NCBI RefSeq assembly: GCF_000018685.1
Contig: NC_010001.1
Coordinates: forward strand, 142,001-206,000
Direction of reading: 5' to 3'
Length of the DNA: 64,000 nucleotides
Origin: Lachnoclostridium phytofermentans ISDg
Lineage (GTDB): Bacteria; Bacillota; Clostridia; Lachnospirales; Lachnospiraceae
This document shows positions 24,419 to 32,424 of this stretch, piece after piece (within the stretch, counting starts at the first letter, position 1; each line of letters opens with the position of its first letter). The notes beneath the pieces are model-generated. The model did no database searches and was not told where the DNA came from. It saw only the letters and a program-made list of their open reading frames with translations. The position numbers and the translations under genes are program-made.

Positions 24419-26566
24419 TTAAGGTATTACATAAGAATCGGTTGAACTTAGTGGTACATTATCATTGCCACTTTGTATTACTGTAATAACATCTCCGGAT
24501 TTCAGCTCATTTATTGGAGCACTTATCATGGAACGGTTGATAAACTTTGTATCGTATATTTTATCATTTACTGAGATTTTACTAAATGGAGTGAAATTAC
24601 TACCGGTGACAATTACCCTTGCGCTATCATCCCCAGTGGCTTCACCTTCCGGTGGAGCTGATACAAAGTGCGCTTCCGAAATTTTGATTGGAACAGTGCC
24701 CATTTGAAGGTCAGTTTTCGTATACGGATTTACCCCATTAAAGCAATCTAAGTCACCATATAACATATCATACTCGAGGACCTTTAACTCATCTAAGTAG
24801 ATATCAGAATCTTTTTGTGTTTGATGAAGTTTTGTTATCAATCCATTATGAATGTCCAGGAGGTCAAGTACATGTGCGGATAATTGGTAAGCCTCTAAAT
24901 CCTCATTCTGTTTTGTCATACCAAAGTTATCCCATACAATATATTCAGTCTGGAATAAGGAACCGTTCGTTAAATCGGTTTCTTCAAGTTGAAAACCTGG
25001 CAAATGATCACCGTACATAACAAGTATTGTCTCTTCCTTGCGGTTTGACAAGGATTCAATCAATTCTCCTATAAACTCATCCATCTCTTTGATTTGATTT
25101 GAATAATATAGAAGCGGATAATATAAACTATCAGAAAGATCTTCACTTAATGTTAAATTTATTCGTGGATTTTCAATAAGGGCACTATCAGGATAGCTTC
25201 CATGTCCTTGAACCGAGATGGCATAAATCAAGTCTTGATTCTTGGTTGTATTAAGTATCTGTAAAATCTCTGGTGTAAGGACCTTATCTTTTGCCCAGTT
25301 ATTTTGATTACGCTCAATATCTTGCATGTATTCAATCGAAGTAAAGGTGTCAAAACCTAACTGTGAAAAGACCGAAACACGATCGTAAAAGGTAGCAACA
25401 TTGTTGTGAATCGCATGAGTAGTATATCCGAGTGATTTTAAGTTATAGGAAATGCTTTCACAAGAAGTCTTTTGTAAAATTGTTTTATATGGATATTCAC
25501 CAGGTCCAAAGAAATCAAGGTTCATCCCAGTAATAACTTCAAATTCTGTATTCGCTGTTCCTGCGCCGACACTTGGAACACTTAAATACCCGCTAGAGAA
25601 CTTCTCTTTCAGTGCTCTATAATTAGGTATAGGGTCCTCTGTGAAGGTAACTCCTTTGATATGTGTTGGGTCAAAGAAAGATTCCAATTGTAAAAAGATA
25701 ATGTTAGGAGTCTCTTTTGATGCTACTGTATCAGAGGTCGATGTAGAAAGGTCAACTGGTGGTGTTGGAGTTAGTGTTGGAATCGGTGAAGGTGTCTCCG
25801 ATGGCTCTGGAACTTCAGTAGGCAAAATATCGGAAGAACTAACTATCTTTCCTTGTTCCACTCCTTCTACTATTGTATTTACAACATCGGTAGTATAAAT
25901 ATTAGGTTTATTAATACCGGTATTAATAACGCTATTAACAAAGCAATAAGGAAGACCGTATTGATGGTATGCGTTTGCAAGGTTACCGAAATTCCCAGCT
26001 AATACGTTAGTCTTTAGTCCAAGTTTTGTTAAAAGAGTTGAGGAAATTAAGGTAGTTGCAAAGAAGATTGTTATCTTTAATAGTGGTAAGCGGTTATCAT
26101 AGCGTTTTACTTTTTTCCATACGATAACACAAGAAAAAACTGTAAGAGCGAGACCGATTGCAATAAACACCAAATGAAACCACTTCAAATAATACTGCCA
26201 AATCTGAGTAGCAGATTTCATTAATGTAATGTCAACAGCGGTAAATGGTGTTGTTCTAAATTTCAAAAGTATAAAGTCAGTAACACCAATGGCGACCCAG
26301 CTAAGAGAAACCAAATAATAAACAAACCATCTTCTCTTAAAGAATAAGGCTATGGACAGTGTTACTAAGATAATAAAGGTATTGTATATAAATACGTGTG
26401 GACTCGTAAATAAATAAGCAATGGCTTTAAACACAGAGCGGCGTGACATGATTTCAACAAAGATGTTGAGGGCTAGGGCTAAAAGCACACACTGTAAAAA
26501 TGGTTTCTTACACTTAGTCTTTACTGAGTCCAATATAGATTTCGCTTTCTGTGGTATGAATTTCAT
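24419..26566 (-). CDS. LTA-synthase-family membrane sulfatase/phosphoglycerol transferase with C-terminal TIG-like domain
   Basis: A 715-residue protein. Five N-terminal membrane helices (about 22-42, 51-71, 76-96, 126-150, 163-183) precede a Pro/Thr/Ser linker with PSETPSPIPTLTPTPP. The extracellular alkaline-phosphatase-fold domain follows: NIIFLQLESFFDP (metal Glu), the nucleophile Thr in AGTANTEFEVITGM, HAIHNN, SVQGHGSYPDS and VMYGDHLPGF (metal Asp and His). About 90 C-terminal residues (ISEAHFVSAPPEGEATGDDSARVIVTGSNFTPFSKISVNDK) look like an IPT/TIG domain, which is not usual in LtaS. It may build a lipoteichoic-acid-like polymer or add phosphoglycerol to a surface glycan. GGAGG precedes the start. 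Confidence 0.88.
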   Translation of the reverse strand: MKFIPQKAKSILDSVKTKCKKPFLQCVLLALALNIFVEIMSRRSVFKAIAYLFTSPHVFIYNTFIILVTLSIALFFKRRWFVYYLVSLSWVAIGVTDFILLKFRTTPFTAVDITLMKSATQIWQYYLKWFHLVFIAIGLALTVFSCVIVWKKVKRYDNRLPLLKITIFFATTLISSTLLTKLGLKTNVLAGNFGNLANAYHQYGLPYCFVNSVINTGINKPNIYTTDVVNTIVEGVEQGKIVSSSDILPTEVPEPSETPSPIPTLTPTPPVDLSTSTSDTVASKETPNIIFLQLESFFDPTHIKGVTFTEDPIPNYRALKEKFSSGYLSVPSVGAGTANTEFEVITGMNLDFFGPGEYPYKTILQKTSCESISYNLKSLGYTTHAIHNNVATFYDRVSVFSQLGFDTFTSIEYMQDIERNQNNWAKDKVLTPEILQILNTTKNQDLIYAISVQGHGSYPDSALIENPRINLTLSEDLSDSLYYPLLYYSNQIKEMDEFIGELIESLSNRKEETILVMYGDHLPGFQLEETDLTNGSLFQTEYIVWDNFGMTKQNEDLEAYQLSAHVLDLLDIHNGLITKLHQTQKDSDIYLDELKVLEYDMLYGDLDCFNGVNPYTKTDLQMGTVPIKISEAHFVSAPPEGEATGDDSARVIVTGSNFTPFSKISVNDKIYDTKFINRSMISAPINELKSGDVITVIQSGNDNVPLSSTDSYVIP

Positions 26567-26980
26567 ATACTTGCCTCCAAGTAGTTTCCGTGAGAGTTAT
26601 TAGTGTCTATAATGAATGTGATGTTCTCAATTGGATAATTCTTCGATGTTAGGGAATGAATGTAAAAAATATCCTATCCTTTTATGCTACAACAGTTTAT
26701 CATATTTTGAAAAAAAAGCAATAGCGCAATTCTTAAGAATTTTTAAGTTATTATAACGAATTGTAGGGCATTTTCACAATGGATAATAAAGGTGAATATC
26801 TTACTGAAATCTGATGTAATATGGGGAGATATTCTTTTATAGAGAGTTATGAAGTAGAATATTATTCGAACAAGATTAATTTTAGTTACATAGAAATAGA
26901 AATTTCATATAAAATTAATGCAAATTAAATAAAATTTATAATTCGTTAAGAAAAATATTTAAAAAAATTTTGGTGACATA
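26567..26980. other. Divergent intergenic region, AT-rich
   Basis: Between the minus-strand sulfatase gene and plus-strand truA. I see no gene or strong hairpin; a promoter for the sulfatase must lie in the left part but I cannot pin it. Confidence 0.5.
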
Positions 26981-27009
26981 TTGAAGAAATGGTTTCTTTT
27001 TCATATAAT
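26981..27009 (+). promoter_or_regulatory. Promoter upstream of truA
   Basis: TTGAAG (26981-26986), 17-bp spacer, TATAAT (27004-27009). The leader would be about 145 nt. Confidence 0.6.
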
Positions 27010-27160
27010 AGAACAACCATTATAAATAAAGTAACTACAACTAATTTAGTTTAGGATCATTTTTTACTTGAAATATTTAGAAAAAGGTTGTAAAATCTTA
27101 ACTTAGTGTGGGTGCTAATAATTTAACGCTAAGGGTATATCAGTTTGAGGGAGAGCAAAG

Positions 27161-27955
27161 ATGCCTGGTGAAATGGATAGAAAGCGCAACATAAAACTTA
27201 TCATAAGCTACGATGGGACAAATTATAGTGGTTGGCAGAGAATTCCCAAAGCAGCAAATGGTGATCATTCTATTCAGGGGTTACTAGAAGAATTTTTATC
27301 TAAGGTTTTGCTAGAACCAATTAAGCTGATTGGCTCAGGCCGCACAGATACAGGAGTTCATGCTCTTGGACAGGTGGCAAATTTTTATTCGCGCTCCAAT
27401 CTCGACGTAAATATTATAAGACAAAAGATGAATCAAGTTCTTCCGGAGGATATTAAGATACTACAAGCGAACGAAGTGGACTTAAATTTTCATTCCCGCT
27501 TTGATGCGGTAGAGAAAATCTATCAGTATATCATAGATACCAAAGAACGGGAAAGTGTATTTTTTCGTAAATATTCATATTCTTGTGGTAAGGATTTGGA
27601 TATTGAAGCAATGAGGCAAGCTGCAAAATTACTCATTGGCACGATGGATTATAAGAGCTTCTGTACAGATCGTAAGGATGGTAAGTCGACTATCCGGACG
27701 ATATCTGAGATAACGATAGAAGAACTACGACAGAATAGAAATCAACAGGGTATTATTTTTACGTTTCGTGGGAATGGATTTTTACATCACATGATACGTA
27801 TCATTTCTGGAACACTGTTGGAGGTTGGGACACAAGAGAGAAGTGTGGAAAGTGTTAGGCAGGCTATTTTGGGGAAAAAGAGAGAATATGCCGGGATAAC
27901 ACTGTATCCGCAAGGGTTATTTTTAAAACAAGTCATTTATGATAAAAATAGTTAG
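27161..27955 (+). CDS. truA: tRNA pseudouridine(38-40) synthase TruA
   Basis: TruA isomerises uridines 38-40 in the anticodon stem-loop of many tRNAs. The 264 residues match the family. The catalytic Asp lies in LIGSGRTDTGVHALGQ (about residues 57-72). Other landmarks are KLIISYDGTNYSGWQ near the start, NFHSRFDA, and FTFRGNGFLHHMIRIISGTLLEVG near the C-terminus. Two ATGs (27161 and 27173) are possible; the first has AGGGAGAGC upstream. In Bacillus truA follows the ecf genes in the ribosomal region; here it is alone before spoVT. Confidence 0.96.
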   Translation: MPGEMDRKRNIKLIISYDGTNYSGWQRIPKAANGDHSIQGLLEEFLSKVLLEPIKLIGSGRTDTGVHALGQVANFYSRSNLDVNIIRQKMNQVLPEDIKILQANEVDLNFHSRFDAVEKIYQYIIDTKERESVFFRKYSYSCGKDLDIEAMRQAAKLLIGTMDYKSFCTDRKDGKSTIRTISEITIEELRQNRNQQGIIFTFRGNGFLHHMIRIISGTLLEVGTQERSVESVRQAILGKKREYAGITLYPQGLFLKQVIYDKNS

Positions 27956-28159
27956 TACTTAGGTTAACGTAATGGTGCGAGGGTGATTAAATAATGATGG
28001 GTTGCAACTATAGACAAAAGATGCCATCATTTTAAATATTTTATGAGAAATAGATTCTTATAATAGGTATAAATTCCTTGATTTTACAAACAATATAGTC
28101 ATAGCAATATTTAAGTGACAAGCATCTTAGATTGAGAAGTAAATGGAGGAATATGCTAC

Positions 28160-28705
28160 ATGAAAGCAACAGGTATCGTACGACGCATAGATGACTTAGG
28201 AAGAGTGGTTATCCCAAAGGAAATTAGAAGAACTTTACGTATTCGTGAAGGGGATCCATTAGAAATTTTTACAGACCGTGAAGGAGAAATTATTTTAAAG
28301 AAATACTCTCCTATCGGTGAGTTAGGACAGTTTGCAAAACAATATGCGGATTCTATCGGTCATACGACTGGTCATATTGTTGCTATTACCGATAAGGATC
28401 AGTTTATAGCAATTGCTGGTTCCGCTAAAAAGGATTGGGTTACAAAACCAATCAGTAAAGAACTTGAGGCATTAATTAATGACCGTGAAACGGTAACTGC
28501 AGCGAAAGAAGAAAAAGGATTTATCCGTGTTTGCTCTGATGATGAAGATATTGCCTATGAAGTTATTTCACCGATTATTTGTGAAGGTGATGCTATCGGA
28601 GCAGTATTAATTCTTACAAGAGATGTAAAAACTAAGCTTGGCGAAGTTGAGAATAAACTTGCTGCTACTGCAGCTGCATTCCTTGGAAGACAAATGGAGA
28701 ACTAA
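28160..28705 (+). CDS. spoVT: Stage V sporulation regulator SpoVT
   Basis: A 181-residue transcription factor. Residues 1-50 are an AbrB swapped-hairpin DNA-binding domain, MKATGIVRRIDDLGRVVIPKEIRRTLRIREGDPLEIFTDREGEIILKKYSP, almost the family consensus. Residues about 55-180 are a GAF domain. In Bacillus SpoVT acts in the forespore under sigma-G and tunes late spore genes. Bacillus places it just after mfd; here it is 17 kb from mfd but still in the same orientation ahead of mazG and rqcP. GGAGG precedes the start. Confidence 0.97.
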   Translation: MKATGIVRRIDDLGRVVIPKEIRRTLRIREGDPLEIFTDREGEIILKKYSPIGELGQFAKQYADSIGHTTGHIVAITDKDQFIAIAGSAKKDWVTKPISKELEALINDRETVTAAKEEKGFIRVCSDDEDIAYEVISPIICEGDAIGAVLILTRDVKTKLGEVENKLAATAAAFLGRQMEN

Positions 28706-28743
28706 TCTCTTAGAGAAAATAAAATAAGACAGGTTAGACATAT

Positions 28744-28806
28744 AGCGGAGTAATTACCTTCTATGCCCGGGCATAGTACCAGTAAGGTTAATTCCTCCGC
28801 TTTTTT
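28744..28806 (+). terminator. Terminator after spoVT
   Basis: AGCGGAG, TAATTACCTT and an inner CTATGCCCGGGCATAG hairpin pair with AAGGTTAATT and CTCCGCT before six T residues. Confidence 0.88.
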
Positions 28807-28850
28807 CGTAGGGTTAAGATTCTGTTCTACAACGGTTTAAAAAAAGATTA

Positions 28851-28944
28851 GTGTGAAAATAAAAACCAATTTTCACACCTAAATTTGTGCCTGCGTAATC
28901 CTCGGCACAAATTAAAATACGCAAAAAACTGCGGAGGAATGAGG
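28851..28944 (+). repeat. Three-hairpin leader ending in the APC-permease ribosome binding site
   Basis: Hairpin 1: GTGTGAAAAT (28851-28860) with ATTTTCACAC (28869-28878). Hairpin 2: AATTTGTGC (28882-28890) with GCACAAATT (28905-28913). Hairpin 3: ACGCA..TGCG leading into GAGGAATGAGG (28919-28944). Segment 28891-28911 matches 55418-55438 before mutS2 at 20 of 21 positions. Confidence 0.75.
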
Positions 28945-28949
28945 TATTT

Positions 28950-30281
28950 ATGCAGGAAAAACGTTATGGATTATTAACAGCTATTACTATGATTACTGGA
29001 ATTGTCATTGGATCCGGAATCTTTTTTAAGTCGGACGATGTACTTCGTTATACCAATGGGAATATGCTTCTTGGTATCTTAGTATTTTTAATCGCTGCAT
29101 TAGCGATTGTTTTCGGTTCCTTAACTATCTCTCAGCTAGCAAGTAGAACAGACGAACCGGGAGGTTTAATTAGTTATGCCGAAAAATTTGTAAACAAACG
29201 AACTGCAGGGGCTATTGGATGGTTTCAGCTTACGATGTATTTTGCTCCATTAGTAGGAGTGATTACTTGGGTATCAGGACTTTACTTTTGCCAATTGTTT
29301 GGCATTGAGAGCACGCCAAAAAATAGTAGTTTGATTGGTTTTATCATACTTTGTATGATATTTATATTGAATATTTTATCAGCTAGACTTGGTGGTGCGT
29401 TTCAGAATTTATCTATGATAGTTAAACTAATTCCATTGATATTAATTGCATTAGCAGGTTTATTCTTTGGAAAAGCACCTGAGATTATCGCAAAGGATGC
29501 AAGTGTAATGAAAGAGGCTATAGCTTCTCCTGGCTGGGTTGCTGCATTTGCACCGATTGCATTTTCATTTGATGGTTGGTCAATATCTACGACGATATGC
29601 CATGAAATCAAAAACAGTAAGAGAAATTTACCACTGGCTCTAATCTTTGCACCACTTATAGTATTACTGTGTTATGTGTTGTACTTTGTAGGAATCACCT
29701 CCTTAGTATCCGTAGATACAGTAATGCAACAGGGAAATGAGAGTACTTATCTTGCTGCAACTAAGGTATTTGGAAATATGGGAGCAAGACTGATTTTAGT
29801 TTTTGTTTTAATCTCTGTGGTAGGTACATTAAATGGTCTTGTGCTTGCTTATATTCAGCTTCCATATTCACTAGCATACCGAGGAATGTTACCTTGCAGT
29901 AATGCTTTAAAGAAGCAGTCTGAAAAATTAAATGGTATCCCAATCAATTCTGCTATTCTTGCATTTGTGCTAAGTTCTGTATGGGTTTTCATTAATTATC
30001 TTACCCAGAATGCAAACATGATTGGGGATGTATCTGAAGTACCAATATGTCTAAGTTATCTAATGTTTATCATACTCTACATTACAGTTATGAAGTTAAA
30101 GAAACAGGGTGAAATTAAGAGTATTTTTATGGGATATGTTGCACCGGTTTTAGCGATTATAGGTTCTCTTATTATAGTAACAGGAACCTTATCGCATCCA
30201 TTCTTCTGGATTTTTGCTGTCCTTGGGGCGATTGTCGCGGCTTGCGGATTTTGGTATACAAAGAAATTTAGTGTTTCGTAA
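28950..30281 (+). CDS. APC-family amino acid permease
   Basis: A 443-residue membrane protein with about twelve helices. The opening LTAITMITGIVIGSGIFFKSDDVL contains the APC substrate-binding GSGIF motif in the broken first helix, and a second family signature SFDGWSISTTICHEIKNSKRNLPLAL follows in helix 6. It resembles the L-amino acid/SteT (serine/threonine exchange) branch. The substrate cannot be fixed. It is preceded by the three-hairpin leader and stands alone. Confidence 0.88.
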   Translation: MQEKRYGLLTAITMITGIVIGSGIFFKSDDVLRYTNGNMLLGILVFLIAALAIVFGSLTISQLASRTDEPGGLISYAEKFVNKRTAGAIGWFQLTMYFAPLVGVITWVSGLYFCQLFGIESTPKNSSLIGFIILCMIFILNILSARLGGAFQNLSMIVKLIPLILIALAGLFFGKAPEIIAKDASVMKEAIASPGWVAAFAPIAFSFDGWSISTTICHEIKNSKRNLPLALIFAPLIVLLCYVLYFVGITSLVSVDTVMQQGNESTYLAATKVFGNMGARLILVFVLISVVGTLNGLVLAYIQLPYSLAYRGMLPCSNALKKQSEKLNGIPINSAILAFVLSSVWVFINYLTQNANMIGDVSEVPICLSYLMFIILYITVMKLKKQGEIKSIFMGYVAPVLAIIGSLIIVTGTLSHPFFWIFAVLGAIVAACGFWYTKKFSVS

Positions 30282-30471
30282 AAAGGATAGTAGTTTCTTG
30301 AAATAGAATCAAAAAATACAAAACATATTATAAAATTACGATGAGATAACAAAAGTTGCTATTGAAATTTTTTTGAAGGTTCGTTATAGTAAGACGGCAA
30401 GCTAGTTATCAAAGTATAAGTATCAGTCCTTTAGGACTAGAATACCAAGGAATAGAAAAGGAGCCCTAACC

Positions 30472-30795
30472 GTGGAAGAACTTACGACATTTCAACGAAT
30501 ATACGAGGTAGTTAAGGAGATCCCTTATGGGAAAGTTGCAACATATGGACAGGTAGCAGCCCTTGCTGGTAATCGCCATCTTGCAAAAGTGGTTGGTTAT
30601 GCATTGCATGTGAATCCAAACCCGGTCATAATTCCGTGTTATCGTGTAGTAAATGCGAAAGGAGAAGTTTCGAAAGCATTTGCCTTTGGTGGAGTAAATC
30701 GTCAGATAGAATTACTTGAGAAAGAAGGAGTACAATTTCTCGAGGATGGAAGTGTAGATATGGAAGTATCTCGCTGGGCAAAGTTAGTGTTCTAA
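30472..30795 (+). CDS. MGMT-like (alkyltransferase-like) DNA-binding protein with PCYR motif
   Basis: A 107-residue protein starting with GTG 30472 after AAAGGAG. It covers only the C-terminal DNA-binding half of O6-methylguanine-DNA methyltransferase (FQRIYEVVKEIPYGKVATYGQVAALAG..). The usual active site PCHRVV reads PCYRVV (residues 55-60): the acceptor Cys56 is kept, but the His of the Cys-His-Glu relay is Tyr. Alkyltransferase-like proteins instead replace the Cys, commonly by Trp. So it may be a weak methyltransferase, or a lesion-sensing protein like the ATLs. Another 92 bp separate it from the patatin gene. Confidence 0.85.
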   Translation: MEELTTFQRIYEVVKEIPYGKVATYGQVAALAGNRHLAKVVGYALHVNPNPVIIPCYRVVNAKGEVSKAFAFGGVNRQIELLEKEGVQFLEDGSVDMEVSRWAKLVF

Positions 30796-30887
30796 AAAAG
30801 CAGGCATAAAAAGAATACCTGTGTAACATACATGGATTTCTTCTTCTTAGCATATAGTTTACTAAATCTAAGGAGGAGTGATGGCCC

Positions 30888-31892
30888 ATGTCAAAGAAAA
30901 AAGTGTTAGCTATTGACGGCGGAGGAATGAAGGGCATTGTCTCCGCTGTTTTGCTACGCAGTTTAGAGGATAGGCTACAATATCATAGCAATAATTACAA
31001 AGCAAGGATTGCAGACTATTTTGACTTAATAGCAGGAACTAGTACGGGATCAATATTAACAGCACTCTATTTGTTTCCAAATGAGCGGGGAGAATCAAAA
31101 TTTTCTGCGAAAGAAGTATTAGAGAGCTATTATGAATACGGAGAGTACATATTTAAGAGACAAAAATTTTATCCATTCTGGGGACCTAAGTATACAAATA
31201 AGTATTTAGAGGAGATGTTACTAAAGTATTTTGGAGACGCAACCTTAGGAAGTCTTCGTAAACCTTGTTTAATGACCTCCTATGATACAACAACTCGAAG
31301 TGCAGTATTCTTTAATTCAGTCACAGGAAGAAAGGATGAAAATCGGAATTATCTCTTAAGGGATGCAATATTGGCTTCAACGGCAGCTCCAACATATTTT
31401 CCGCCAAGCTGTTTTCACGCAAAGGATAATTGCTATAACTGTCTAATTGATGGAGGTGTTTTTGCTAATAATCCAACACTTTGTGCATTAATTGAAGCAA
31501 TGAAACTACCAGGATGTGACGGGATTGGCGATACGATTTGCCTATCGGTTGGAAATGTAAAGAATACGAAGTCCTATACCTATCAAAAAGTACGTAGATT
31601 CGGGCTTTTGCAATGGGCAGTGCCAATCTTTGATATTCTTATGGACGCCAGCGAACAAACAGTAGATTATCAATTGAAAAAAATATATAAATCCGTCAAT
31701 CATCAGCAATATTATTACCGTATGGTTCTTAATACAGAAGAAGAGATACCAAAGATGGACGATTGCTCAAAAGAAGCAGTACATAAATTAACTCTTTATG
31801 GTGAAAAGTTAGCAAACCGAGAGAAATATCGTATCGATGAGCTTGCGAAGCGCTTAGTAATGGAGAAAGATAACGATAACTTTGTATTCTAA
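30888..31892 (+). CDS. Patatin-like phospholipase
   Basis: A 334-residue protein with the complete patatin set: oxyanion loop DGGGMKGIVSAVLL (about 7-20), nucleophile GTSTGS (GXSXG, about 52-57) and catalytic Asp in DGGVFANNP (DG[GA] motif). Patatins are Ser-Asp dyad lipid acyl hydrolases. There is no signal peptide, so it probably acts in the cytoplasm or at the inner membrane face. I see no cyclic-oligonucleotide synthase next to it, so a CBASS effector role is not supported. AGGAGG lies upstream. Confidence 0.93.
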   Translation: MSKKKVLAIDGGGMKGIVSAVLLRSLEDRLQYHSNNYKARIADYFDLIAGTSTGSILTALYLFPNERGESKFSAKEVLESYYEYGEYIFKRQKFYPFWGPKYTNKYLEEMLLKYFGDATLGSLRKPCLMTSYDTTTRSAVFFNSVTGRKDENRNYLLRDAILASTAAPTYFPPSCFHAKDNCYNCLIDGGVFANNPTLCALIEAMKLPGCDGIGDTICLSVGNVKNTKSYTYQKVRRFGLLQWAVPIFDILMDASEQTVDYQLKKIYKSVNHQQYYYRMVLNTEEEIPKMDDCSKEAVHKLTLYGEKLANREKYRIDELAKRLVMEKDNDNFVF

Positions 31893-31898
31893 ATTTGG

Positions 31899-32071
31899 TA
31901 ATGAAATAAATTTAAGATAATAGATCAGAATTAAGCTGGTAAAAAAGTGAATTTAGGATAGTAGATTAGTGGTCCATGCTAATAATAAAATGATATAGGA
32001 TAGTAAATCAGTAATTCACGTTAATAGTAAAATGAATATAGGATAGTAAATCAGTAAACCATGTTAGTTAT
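31899..32071 (+). repeat. Tandem repeat, about four imperfect units of 42-44 bp
   Basis: Units begin near 31899, 31943, 31987 and 32029; the core is AATATAGGATAGTAAATCAG. The last two units are the most alike. It lies between the patatin stop and a hairpin at 32091. Confidence 0.75.
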
Positions 32072-32090
32072 AAAACTTCATGAATAATAA

Positions 32091-32136
32091 TTTAAAATAC
32101 CAAAAGAAGCGTTGACGCAACTTTTGGTATTTTAAA
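32091..32136. terminator. Palindromic terminator after the repeat tract
   Basis: TTTAAAATACCAAAAG and CTTTTGGTATTTTAAA form a perfect 16-bp stem; the loop contains a small GCG/CGC pair. It can act in either direction. Confidence 0.7.
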
Positions 32137-32424
32137 TTTAAAGAATTGTTCACAATAGGAACAAACTTCTTACATATTTATTCAGTATAATAGATATACA
32201 TGTGTGCTTTCTAGCAAAGGAAGGTACAAGTTTAAGTTGAGAACTTTGGTAAGTAACTGATGGAAAGTTTTTGCTGACAGAGAAATTGGCTGGGTGTTTC
32301 GATTTCCTAATTATGGAGAAAATTATAGTTGATAGATTCTATTAAACTAGTTAAAGTAAATATAGGATACTAAGAATCATGCTATTTTGTTTCGATGAAC
32401 TTTCGTTTGGATTTGGAGGACATG
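32137..32424. other. Leader region of the Cthe_2159-like gene
   Basis: A TATAAT at about 32189-32194 could be a -10, but the -35 is poor. No gene is seen. Confidence 0.4.

Noticed and set aside
30888..31892. CBASS-type antiphage phospholipase
   Set aside because: The patatin has no CD-NTase, Cap2/Cap3 or other defence gene beside it.
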